The notes under the pieces were generated by a model. That model saw only the letters and a program-made list of their open reading frames with translations. It ran no database searches and was not told where the DNA came from. A stretch of DNA of 64,000 bases, from NCBI GenBank assembly GCA_030817875.1, contig JAUSZU010000001.1:4898001-4962000 (forward strand), given 5' to 3'. Source of the DNA: Flavobacterium sp. W4I14 (GTDB lineage Bacteria > Bacteroidota > Bacteroidia > Sphingobacteriales > Sphingobacteriaceae). This document shows positions 50,688 through 59,127 of the stretch, in pieces (position 1 is the stretch's first letter; each line of letters starts with the position of its first letter). A program made the translations under genes and the position numbers.

Positions 50688-53600
50688 TTAAAGTGAAACA
50701 TTGATTCCGAAACTAATCATCCGCGAAGGCACATAATTAGTTGTATTTAAGCCCGTGAACGATTCGGTCGGATCCATTCCTTTGCGTTTTGAAATTAAGC
50801 CCAGGTTTTCACCCGCAGCAAACACCCTAACATTGCTTAAAGTGGCTCCTTTAATCCAGCTTTGTGGTAAGGTATAAGATAGATTTACGTTGCGGAAAGC
50901 AATGTAAGAAGCATCGACCAACCAACGGCTGGAGGTGCCGTTAAACTGGCCGGAACGCCCAATATCCAATCGTGGAATATCGGTAACCTGGCCAGGTGTC
51001 ATCCATGAGTTTAATGCATCAACGTGCAAGGCCGAACCATAGGTGGTAGCCATTAGCCCCTGATAGTTCTGATCAAAGAATTTACCCCCTATCTGATACG
51101 TGATTAGGAATGATAGCCCAAAGTTTTTATAATTAAAAGTATTGGTAACCGATCCGTATAAATCTGGAATGGCAGAGCCGGAATAATCGGAACGGGCATT
51201 GTTAATATCCGTAGTTAAAACACGGCCATTAACCGTACGCAGATTGGTTGTTACGCCAGCATTAGGCTCAAATAAAGCCGAACCATCAGTTGGATCTACT
51301 CCGGCCCATTGGCGCAGATAATAGGCGTAAATGTCGCGTCCAACTTCAAGTCTTTTCGTTCCACTGGTTACGGTTGGCGTTTCTGCCGGCATTTTGGTGA
51401 TTTTGTTTTTTAACCAGGACCAATTGCTTAATAAGTTCCAATTGAAGTTTTCAGATTTTAAAATATCACCGCTTAATTGCAGATCGATCCCAGTATTATA
51501 CATAGAACCAATATTGCGACGGATAGAAGTGATTGGATCAGACAACGGCTGAGGTACCGCAAACAATAAGTTTGATGAGCCACGTTTAAAATACTCAATT
51601 TCACCCCTCAGGCGATTTCTAAATAAACCAAAAGCTATTCCGGTGTTAAAAGTATTTACCGATTCCCATTTTAACTCTGGCGTTGCAGCTGTGGCCAATA
51701 ACAAACCTGGCTCGCTGCCATTGTTCCAGCCTAATTCGTAAAAAGCCTGGTAATTGTAGTAAAGGCTATTGTGTTCAAAAAGGTTTGCATCAACTAAATT
51801 ATCATTTCCTACTTCACCATAAGAAGCCTTCAGGCGTAAATCACTGATCCAACCCATGTTTTTCATGAAATCTTCCTTGTTAACTGCCCATGATGCTCCC
51901 GCAGAGAAAAATGTTCCCCATCTCGATTTTGATGATAAACGCGAAGTACCATCGCGACGGATAGAAGCGTCTACAAAGTATTTCTCCAAATAATTGTATC
52001 CCACTTTACCGAAATAAGATTCTACCCGATAAGTATCTTTATATCCTCCTGCATCACTGGGAGTTACAAAATTCGGGAACTCCGTATTTCCATCCAAAAT
52101 CTGGCTTTGTTTAGTTGCGCTTAACCTGCGCCAATCGTAATCGTAGTTTTCATGTCCGGCCAAAGCATTTACACTATGATTACCAAATGTTTTGCTGTAC
52201 GATAATACCTGATTGAATGTATAACTCTGCGTTGGTGTGCTCCGTTTGGTTGATGAACCACCAACGGTACTCCCGTCTCCTACAATCGGGTTTCGGTATT
52301 CACTGCTGTACGAATTAATGAAATCGATACTGAAGGTTGGTTTAAAAGTAAAATCTTTTAAAAATTTGATCTCGGCATATGCCCTACCATTTAAGGCAAG
52401 CCTGCGGCTGGTTACATCGTTTTGCAAAGTTTCATAAATTACATTTCGGCCGGCTAAAGCACCTTGTGGCCTATTAACTGAGCCAGGGTTTCCTCCGTAA
52501 TCATACCATTGCTCGCCTGTGGTAGTTAAAACCGGATTGCCATTGGCATCAAAAGCATGTATTGGATAAATAGGACCAATAGTTCTGGCAAAATTGAAAA
52601 CATTCACAAAAGCAGTGGCACTTCCGGTTGAGGCGTCTTGTGCTAAATTTCCGTTCGATAAGCTTCCTGAAAGGTTTACGCCTGTTTTTAACCATGGTCG
52701 TAATTGAGTATTGGCATTAACACGGGCATTAAACCGCTCGAAATCGGTTTTAATTAAATAACCATTATCCTTCAGGTAATTCATAGAGAAATAATAGTCC
52801 GTTTTTTCATTTTTAGCGCTCGAATTAACATTAAACTCAGTCCGTTTTCCAACACGCGAAGCTTGCTTAAACCAATCGAAGTCATCATAACGCAATTGTG
52901 CATTAGGATTCAATTTGCCATCTACACCTACAATCTGGTTGTTTGGCACGTTAAAAGGATTATATATCAATTGACCTTGGATGGTATTGGAAGCTTGCGT
53001 AGCTGCCGCAGACTCGCTTATGCCAGTTCCTGTGGCGGGGTAAACCAGGCTGTTTTTTAAAGCCTGCCACATTAAAGGATAGTAATCTAATGCCCCAACC
53101 CGATCGTATTCTGGTATGCCTCTTTTAGAAAAACCTTGACTGTAGCTGGCATTTAATGTTGGCGTACCCGATTTGCCCTTTTTTGTAGTAATAATCACCA
53201 CTCCATTTGCAGCTCTGGAACCATAAAGTGCCGATGAGGATGCATCTTTTAGCAAAGAAATACTTTCTATATCATTGGCATTAATATCGCCAAGCTCGCC
53301 ATCATAAACTGAACCGTCTAGTACAAAAAGAGGGCTATTCGATGCCGATATAGAACCAAATCCCCGGATGCGGATTGCCGAACTACTGCCCGGCTGGCCG
53401 TTTCCGGAAGTTGTTACTACGCCAGGTGCAACGCCCGATAGGACATTGGTAACGTTGGTGATAATCCGATTCTCTAATTGCTTTGCATTCAATGTGGCTA
53501 CAGAGCCCGTAATGGCCTCTTTTTTGCTTGTTCCATAAGCTACAACAATTACATCCTGCAGGTTTTTAGAAGATGATACCATGCGGATATTTAACGTTTC

Positions 53601-53864
53601 GCCAGTTATTCTTACTTCCTGCTCGGTGTAACCAACATAACTTAGCACTAAAGTTTGTGCATTTGCTGGCACCGAAATCGAAAAGGTTCCCTGCCCGGTG
53701 GTTTGGGTTAATTGTGCGGTCCCTTTAATTTTTATAGATACGCCTGGCAATGGTAAGCCATCATCCGCATCAACCACTTTTCCGGTAATTGTTCTATTTT
53801 GCGCTACGGCATTTAAATAAGACAAAACCGTCACCATTAAAATCAATAGTAATTTTTGTTTCAT
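50688..53864 (-). CDS. SusC/RagA family TonB-dependent outer-membrane transporter
   Basis: This protein has 1058 residues. A signal peptide is followed by a carboxypeptidase-regulatory-like N-terminal domain (TGKVVDADDGLPLPGVSI), a plug domain (VVAYGTSKKEAITGSVA, LFVLDGSVYDG, SLLKDASSSALYGSRAANG) and a 22-strand barrel ending in SFGINVSL. It imports oligomers by TonB with the SusD partner downstream. The AraC-type regulator gene upstream and the two-component system beyond it are candidate regulators. No anti-sigma/ECF pair is nearby. Confidence 0.95.
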   Translation of the reverse strand: MKQKLLLILMVTVLSYLNAVAQNRTITGKVVDADDGLPLPGVSIKIKGTAQLTQTTGQGTFSISVPANAQTLVLSYVGYTEQEVRITGETLNIRMVSSSKNLQDVIVVAYGTSKKEAITGSVATLNAKQLENRIITNVTNVLSGVAPGVVTTSGNGQPGSSSAIRIRGFGSISASNSPLFVLDGSVYDGELGDINANDIESISLLKDASSSALYGSRAANGVVIITTKKGKSGTPTLNASYSQGFSKRGIPEYDRVGALDYYPLMWQALKNSLVYPATGTGISESAAATQASNTIQGQLIYNPFNVPNNQIVGVDGKLNPNAQLRYDDFDWFKQASRVGKRTEFNVNSSAKNEKTDYYFSMNYLKDNGYLIKTDFERFNARVNANTQLRPWLKTGVNLSGSLSNGNLAQDASTGSATAFVNVFNFARTIGPIYPIHAFDANGNPVLTTTGEQWYDYGGNPGSVNRPQGALAGRNVIYETLQNDVTSRRLALNGRAYAEIKFLKDFTFKPTFSIDFINSYSSEYRNPIVGDGSTVGGSSTKRSTPTQSYTFNQVLSYSKTFGNHSVNALAGHENYDYDWRRLSATKQSQILDGNTEFPNFVTPSDAGGYKDTYRVESYFGKVGYNYLEKYFVDASIRRDGTSRLSSKSRWGTFFSAGASWAVNKEDFMKNMGWISDLRLKASYGEVGNDNLVDANLFEHNSLYYNYQAFYELGWNNGSEPGLLLATAATPELKWESVNTFNTGIAFGLFRNRLRGEIEYFKRGSSNLLFAVPQPLSDPITSIRRNIGSMYNTGIDLQLSGDILKSENFNWNLLSNWSWLKNKITKMPAETPTVTSGTKRLEVGRDIYAYYLRQWAGVDPTDGSALFEPNAGVTTNLRTVNGRVLTTDINNARSDYSGSAIPDLYGSVTNTFNYKNFGLSFLITYQIGGKFFDQNYQGLMATTYGSALHVDALNSWMTPGQVTDIPRLDIGRSGQFNGTSSRWLVDASYIAFRNVNLSYTLPQSWIKGATLSNVRVFAAGENLGLISKRKGMDPTESFTGLNTTNYVPSRMISFGINVSL

Positions 53865-54156
53865 GTTTGGGAATAAATAGTTAGTAATTAATTAGTTCAG
53901 TAGGTTCTTAGCAGATGTACACGTAAACCAAATCAATAAGCAATTTAGGCGCTGTGAAAATCCAAAAATGTGCGAAAATCACCATTCTGGATAGAAAGGG
54001 GCTTTAAACGAAAAAAAGCAAACCCCAATCCTGGCAGTTTGCTTTTTTAATCATTATTAACCTAAACAGGAAAAAACTTCTACAAATTGTCCTGCAAGAG
54101 CTTCAAAAATAGTTTCATCCCAACATTCTAAATATGCAGAAATCACCATTTATACT
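53865..54156. other. Gap between susC and the AraC gene
   Basis: It contains the terminator at 54011-54050 and presumably the susC promoter (minus strand, about 53870-53940). I could not place a convincing TAnnTTTG box. No gene seen. Confidence 0.4.
54011..54050 (-). terminator. Terminator downstream of the AraC gene
   Basis: Perfect 12-bp arms AAAAAAGCAAAC (54012-54023) and GTTTGCTTTTTT (54037-54048), with A/T runs on both sides, lying between the AraC regulator and susC. Confidence 0.8.
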
Positions 54157-55039
54157 TTAGTTCAACCTACTCTTTCTATATTTTAGCGGGGTAATATTGA
54201 ACGTGTGTTTAAATAACCTGATGAATGAACTTGGGCATTCAAACCCTACTAAACCTACTATTTCGTTTAAGGAATAATTGGTAGTTTGTAATAATCTTTT
54301 GGCACGGTTTAACCTGAGCTGCATCAAAAATTGGTAAGGACTGATTTCGTAAGCCTCTTTAAACGTTCTTAGCAAATGGTTAACCGATAAACATGCCTGT
54401 TCGGCAATGTTTTCTAATGTTATATTTTGATTGTAATTGCTGCTAATGTATTCTTTGGCAAGTGTTAATCTTTTTAAAACCTCTTCGGCGGGTTTTTGTT
54501 TTGATAAAGCTGAGTTTATCCAATTTCTGAGCCACCTCTTTATCATAAATTTTATAATAGTTTAAAAGGCAGTGGTACAAGTATTCATTAATCAGCATTT
54601 CGTCTTTCAAACCTCTATCGAGCTGATTTTTCAAATGCAGCACATTAAAGCGCATATCTCCTGAAAACGGATAAAGTGATTCGATAAACCGAGGTGTTTC
54701 CCCAGCTTCTTTTCCGGCAAGTAAACTTTCATTGCTGTTCGAAAAAGTATGATGAAAATCTTTAATAAAATTTTCACCAAAAGAAACTGAAAATGTATTT
54801 ACAGGACTTATCGAATCAATTTTGCTGCTAAAATTTGTTCCGGCATTTACTACCGCGAAAGTATCCGGATAAATGCTAAACTTGCGCTTGTTAATTTCGC
54901 AATCTTCGGTTCCGTTAAAAACAAACTTAATGGTATAAGCATCGTTCTGTTGCTCATAAAGGGCCTCACAGGTGCTTTCACTTATAATTTTATTTCTATT
55001 GCTCAATTCTTTTACGTATCTCATAACATTAATCCTCAT
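54157..55039 (-). pseudogene. AraC-family transcriptional regulator, interrupted by a +1 frameshift
   Basis: The upstream frame (to about 54500) encodes a ligand-binding domain of AraC_binding_2 type (TFAVVNAGTNFSSKID, FSVSFGENFI). The downstream frame (to 54157) encodes the double helix-turn-helix (ITLENIAEQACLSVNHLLRTF, YSLNEIVGLVGFECPSSFIRLF). Reading an A5 run on the minus strand (near 54495-54505) as A4 joins them (KTKPAEEVLKRLTLAKEY), giving a ~290-residue protein. The start may be the ATG at 55039, overlapping the VOC stop, or 55024. It lies beside susC and is a candidate regulator of it. Confidence 0.8.
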
Positions 55040-55394
55040 TGTAGTTACGCTGTTCCAATATGATAAATTGGTTACCATAAGGATCAGAAAATTCGATACT
55101 TAAACCCTCACTTAAGTAAGCTGGTCTATTCTTAAAAATAACCCCTCTCGATTTTAGTCTGCAATAATCTTCCAAACAATCATCGCTGGTTAATACAATT
55201 TTATTGGTCTGGTTTTGATGCTTTTGTTCTGACAGGAAAATATTGGTTTCATGATCTGCCTTAACCATAATTCCTTTTTCCTTTTCAGAAATCATTGTCG
55301 ATTCTGTTGGCATCCCTAAACAATTGGCATAAAATGCATCTGCATCATTTAGTTGCTTTACTTGCACATAAAAGAATTTTGCAGATTGGTTCAT
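55029..55394 (-). CDS. VOC superfamily (glyoxalase-like) protein
   Basis: This 121-residue single VOC module starts AKFFYVQVKQLNDADAFYAN and ends with FSDPYGNQFIILE, whose Glu is the usual metal ligand. Substrate unknown; family members include lyases, dioxygenases and drug-binding proteins. It is directly upstream of and overlapping or 4 nt from the AraC gene, so the two form one unit and the VOC protein may act on the regulator's ligand. Confidence 0.78.
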   Translation of the reverse strand: MNQSAKFFYVQVKQLNDADAFYANCLGMPTESTMISEKEKGIMVKADHETNIFLSEQKHQNQTNKIVLTSDDCLEDYCRLKSRGVIFKNRPAYLSEGLSIEFSDPYGNQFIILEQRNYNED

Positions 55395-55493
55395 TGCCTT
55401 GTTTAATTGTATGATGTAAAATTAAACTGAAATTGAACCCATAGCATCACCCAAAAAGGGTGATTTTCGCATTATTTTCTAGCAAGATATATA

Positions 55494-56120
55494 TTAAATA
55501 AAGCGCTTTTCTTTGGCTGTTTTAATCGCTTCTGATTTAGAATTTACATCGAGTTTGATGTAAATATTTTTTACGTGGCTTCTTACGGTTTCCTGATCAA
55601 TAAACAGATCGTTTGCGATTTGAGATTTTGTTTGTCCATTTGCAATCCGATCTAATATTTCGGTTTCGCGTTTAGTTAAAGGAGAATTCAGGTTTTTTTG
55701 AAAAGAATGCATTACAATGCGTGCCACATTTGTACTCATGGCCCCTCCGCCCGTGCTCACTTCTCTTACTGCATCTATAATTTTTGAGGCGCTCGAATTT
55801 TTGGTGAGGTAGCCTCCTGCGCCCATGGTTAGGGCTTCGAAAACCAATTCAGGCGAATCGAAAACGGTGAGGATAATAATATTCGCGTTAGGTAAAGCTT
55901 TTTTGATAAAAGGTAAGGCTTGCAGCCCGTTGGTGCCGGGCATCTGGATATCGAGCAAAATCACATCTGGATGATCGCCCTCTAAGTGTTTCTTGGCCAA
56001 ATCGTATGATGCATAAGCGTTAACGACTACAAAATCTTCTACATCGCTTAATAACGACTCGTAACCCATTCTTAAAATATCGTCATCTTCGATTAGAACA
56101 ATTCGTAAATTCTGGCTCAT
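55494..56120 (-). CDS. NarL/FixJ-type response regulator
   Basis: This 208-residue protein has a receiver domain (acidic pair EDDD near residue 12, phospho-acceptor Asp in ILLDIQMPG near residue 57, Lys in YLTKNSS) and a C-terminal LuxR-type helix-turn-helix (LTKRETEILDRIANGQT, DQETVRSHVKNIYIKL). It is encoded 35 nt after a sensor kinase gene on the same strand and is its probable partner. Targets may include the SusC/SusD, phospholipase or GDPD-GH16 genes; inference. Confidence 0.92.
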   Translation of the reverse strand: MSQNLRIVLIEDDDILRMGYESLLSDVEDFVVVNAYASYDLAKKHLEGDHPDVILLDIQMPGTNGLQALPFIKKALPNANIIILTVFDSPELVFEALTMGAGGYLTKNSSASKIIDAVREVSTGGGAMSTNVARIVMHSFQKNLNSPLTKRETEILDRIANGQTKSQIANDLFIDQETVRSHVKNIYIKLDVNSKSEAIKTAKEKRFI

Positions 56121-56155
56121 TTTTGTGGTTGGTTTTAATTAAGACGGTTTTAGTG

Positions 56156-59089
56156 CTATTTTGTAACAGGAATTCTGGTAGAAATTGTTGTAGTGGTACC
56201 TTTCCCCTTTATAGAAGAAATCTGAAAGGTCGATTTTATCCGTTTGCAGCGTGTTTGAATATTGTTTAATCCTCTTCCTTTCTGTACCGTTTCAATATCA
56301 AAACCTTCGCCATCGTCTGTTGTTAAGATGTTTACTGTATCATGATCGGTTTCAATAACCATAATTAGCACCTGGCTTGCTTTGGCATGCTTTAACACAT
56401 TGTTTAACATCTCCTTAAAAATTAACGTCAGGTTTCGGTTAAACTCCATCGATAGGTGTAGTTTTTGGTACTTGCTTAACACGCCTTCCATCTTAAATGT
56501 TATGCCCGTGTTTTGGAAAAGATCGATTCCAAAATTTTTAATATGCATCAATATCTCAAAAAGATTATCGCTATGCGGATCTAGTGCCCAAAGGATATCT
56601 TTAGTTCCGGTATAAAGCAGGCTGGCATTTTCTCTGATCAACCTTATGAGTTCTTTTTGCTCTTTTTCGGTTCCAGCTACCTTTTTATCCAAAATTTCGG
56701 ATAAAACATTAATCCGGGTTAGTTTATTGCCAATATCATCGTGAAAATCTTCTGCAGTTTGCTTTCTTATTTTTTCTTGTTCTTTTAATTTTAACTTTTC
56801 GAACTGATGTTTTTTGCGTTCTCTGGTTTTAAAAATCAGATAAAAAATAAGCCAGATCAGGAATATAAGTACCAAAAATGCGCCAATCTTAAATAAAATG
56901 GTATCGTAATACGGCGGTACAATAGTAAAGCTAAACTGTTCTATATTTGATTGCTGGCCATTTGCAATAGCATAAACCTGGAAAGTATAACTTCCAGGCC
57001 TTATGGCCGAGTATTCGATCTCCGTGTTGGGTACAGGTTTGCTAAAATCGTTATCTACCCCAACCAGTTTGTAGCGGTAAAGTACACTCTCTGGATTGGT
57101 GAGGTAAACCCCTTTAAAACTTATCGATATGTGGTTTTGGCTGTAATTAAGTTTATAAAATTTATCTCCTTTTCCATTCAGATCTACTGAAAGATCTTTT
57201 GCCCGATCATTTTTATGAAAAACACTAACCTGTTGAATATGGATAAAAGGATTTTTTTTGTTCCCTGGAAGTACATTGGTTTTGCATTGAATGAGTCCAT
57301 TTATGGTGCCCACCAGTATGCTGTTTTTGTAATCGATAATTGCGTTTTGGTTACACTCAACAATTAACGGATGATCCCTGAAAACCTCATAACTTTGTTG
57401 CTGCTTATTAAAAGTTAATTTGTTAATCCCCCGCCCTGTTCCGGCCCATAAATTATTATTCTTATCTATTGCAAGGCTGTAAATATCGTTTGAGTTTAAC
57501 CCATCAGCAACAACATAACGTTTAATGGCTTTCGTTTTTAAATTCCAGGTGATGATCCCGTCGCCAAGTGTAGCAAAAATTAAATTATCATTCTGTCGTA
57601 TAATGCTCAGTACGTAAACATTGGTGAGCGATTTGATATAGAATGTTTTATCTATTTTTTTGTTTTTGATAAGTGTAACGCCATTTGAGGTGCCAAGAAA
57701 CACGCTATCCTTGCGCAAGGGGTAAATACACGATAAATAGCCATCAAATCCACTTATTCTTTCGGTTTTCCCATCCTTTAAATAAGTAGATGACATGTAC
57801 CCGGTTATCCAGATCCCTCCTTCCTCGTCTTCAGCTATCGAGCTGTTATCAAATTTCTCTGGTTTTAATACCTGGCTAAATTTCTGTCCGTTATACTTCC
57901 AAATGCCTTTACCATAGGTAGAAAACCAAATGTTTTTTGCTTTATCGGCATAAACAAAGTAGATTTTTTTATTCTTAAAGGCGGGGATATCAACGCTTTG
58001 TACATCTTTACCATCATACTTAAAAACACCTTTGTTAAAAGTGCCAAACCAGAGGTTATCATTTTTATCTGCCGCTATTCCGCTTATTGGATAAGCCAGG
58101 TTCTTGCCCTTAAACCTATTGTAACGGATAAAAGCATCGCCTTCATATTTGTAAATACCATCACTAAAACAAGATATCCAGATATTATTTTCAGCATCGC
58201 TAAATATTTCGTTAACCTGGTTATCGCTCAATCCATTTTCGCCGTTAAAATTTATGATCGAGCCGTTTTTATTGATCAAGTAAGCTCCTTTCTCAGAGCC
58301 TACCCACATATTTCCACGATAATCCTGCGCGATGGAATAATAGGTATCAATGCCATCTTTTTTAAAAAATGGTTTAACTATTCCGTTCTCCAGCACATAA
58401 ATTCCGCTACGGTCGGTTAAGAGATAGGCCTTATTCCTTACGGTTTTATCAAATAAGATCTTCCTGATAGATGAAATACTAATGGCTGGCGGCAACTCCT
58501 GGTAGATTACCCAGTTGTTATTTTTTAATTGATAAATCCCCTTTCCTGATACAGCGGCATATAGGTTTCCAGCACCATCGCTGTTTATGGTATTGATTTT
58601 TTTATCGGCGATGGAATAAAAAATAATTTTATCCTTTTCAATTTTGAAAAGCTTATGTTCACTTATTCCCCAAATAACACCCTGCTTGTCTTTAAGCAAA
58701 TGGCTTACCCCTTTACCCGAAAACAGTGTGCTTATTTTTCCGCGTTTAAGAACGCTGATACCTGTTTCGGTACCAAAAAGCATTTGGCTCAGGTTATCCT
58801 CTGTAATACAGTTTACTGAGTTTGATCCTAGCCCATCGGCTTTGCTGTACGAGGTAAATTGCCTGCCATCGAAATTACTTACTCCACCGAAAGTACCAAG
58901 CCAAAGCGTCCTGTCTTTTGCCTGATAAATTACCATTACCTGCGATTGAGGCAAGCCATCCTTTAGGCTGTAATTGGTAAAATTATAGCTTTGGGCCGAT
59001 AGCTTAAGGCTAAAAAGCAAAATGAAAGAAACTATGAAATTTATCTTGATTATAGACAGTTTACTGCACATGTAATACAAAATAAGCAT
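56156..59089 (-). CDS. Sensor histidine kinase with periplasmic two-component propeller (Reg_prop) and Y_Y_Y domain
   Basis: This protein has about 977 residues. A signal peptide (to about LKLSAQ) precedes a periplasmic beta-propeller of Reg_prop repeats (SLKDGLPQSQVM, GLGSNSVNCI, WIGSEKG-type blocks), then a Y_Y_Y Ig-like domain (YRYKLVGVDNDFS), one transmembrane helix near residue 760, a HisKA_3 domain (phospho-His in AEDFHDDIGNKLTRIN) and HATPase_c (LIFKEMLNNVLKH, DDGEGF, GRGLNN). It looks like a hybrid two-component sensor split from its regulator. The open frame begins with TTG at 59101, but ATGs lie at 59089 and 59071; I chose 59089 (59071 gives the neatest signal peptide). Confidence 0.9.
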   Translation of the reverse strand: MLILYYMCSKLSIIKINFIVSFILLFSLKLSAQSYNFTNYSLKDGLPQSQVMVIYQAKDRTLWLGTFGGVSNFDGRQFTSYSKADGLGSNSVNCITEDNLSQMLFGTETGISVLKRGKISTLFSGKGVSHLLKDKQGVIWGISEHKLFKIEKDKIIFYSIADKKINTINSDGAGNLYAAVSGKGIYQLKNNNWVIYQELPPAISISSIRKILFDKTVRNKAYLLTDRSGIYVLENGIVKPFFKKDGIDTYYSIAQDYRGNMWVGSEKGAYLINKNGSIINFNGENGLSDNQVNEIFSDAENNIWISCFSDGIYKYEGDAFIRYNRFKGKNLAYPISGIAADKNDNLWFGTFNKGVFKYDGKDVQSVDIPAFKNKKIYFVYADKAKNIWFSTYGKGIWKYNGQKFSQVLKPEKFDNSSIAEDEEGGIWITGYMSSTYLKDGKTERISGFDGYLSCIYPLRKDSVFLGTSNGVTLIKNKKIDKTFYIKSLTNVYVLSIIRQNDNLIFATLGDGIITWNLKTKAIKRYVVADGLNSNDIYSLAIDKNNNLWAGTGRGINKLTFNKQQQSYEVFRDHPLIVECNQNAIIDYKNSILVGTINGLIQCKTNVLPGNKKNPFIHIQQVSVFHKNDRAKDLSVDLNGKGDKFYKLNYSQNHISISFKGVYLTNPESVLYRYKLVGVDNDFSKPVPNTEIEYSAIRPGSYTFQVYAIANGQQSNIEQFSFTIVPPYYDTILFKIGAFLVLIFLIWLIFYLIFKTRERKKHQFEKLKLKEQEKIRKQTAEDFHDDIGNKLTRINVLSEILDKKVAGTEKEQKELIRLIRENASLLYTGTKDILWALDPHSDNLFEILMHIKNFGIDLFQNTGITFKMEGVLSKYQKLHLSMEFNRNLTLIFKEMLNNVLKHAKASQVLIMVIETDHDTVNILTTDDGEGFDIETVQKGRGLNNIQTRCKRIKSTFQISSIKGKGTTTTISTRIPVTK

Positions 59090-59106
59090 AATTTCTTTCA
59101 AAAGCC

Positions 59107-59125
59107 ATCCCCCTTTTGGGGGGAT
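59107..59125 (-). terminator. Hairpin between the phospholipase C and kinase genes
   Basis: ATCCCCC (59107-59113) pairs with GGGGGAT through a TTTTG loop (to 59125). It follows the phospholipase stop by 2 nt and precedes the kinase start; only a short T4 follows, so it may attenuate rather than terminate. Confidence 0.5.
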
Positions 59126-59127
59126 AT

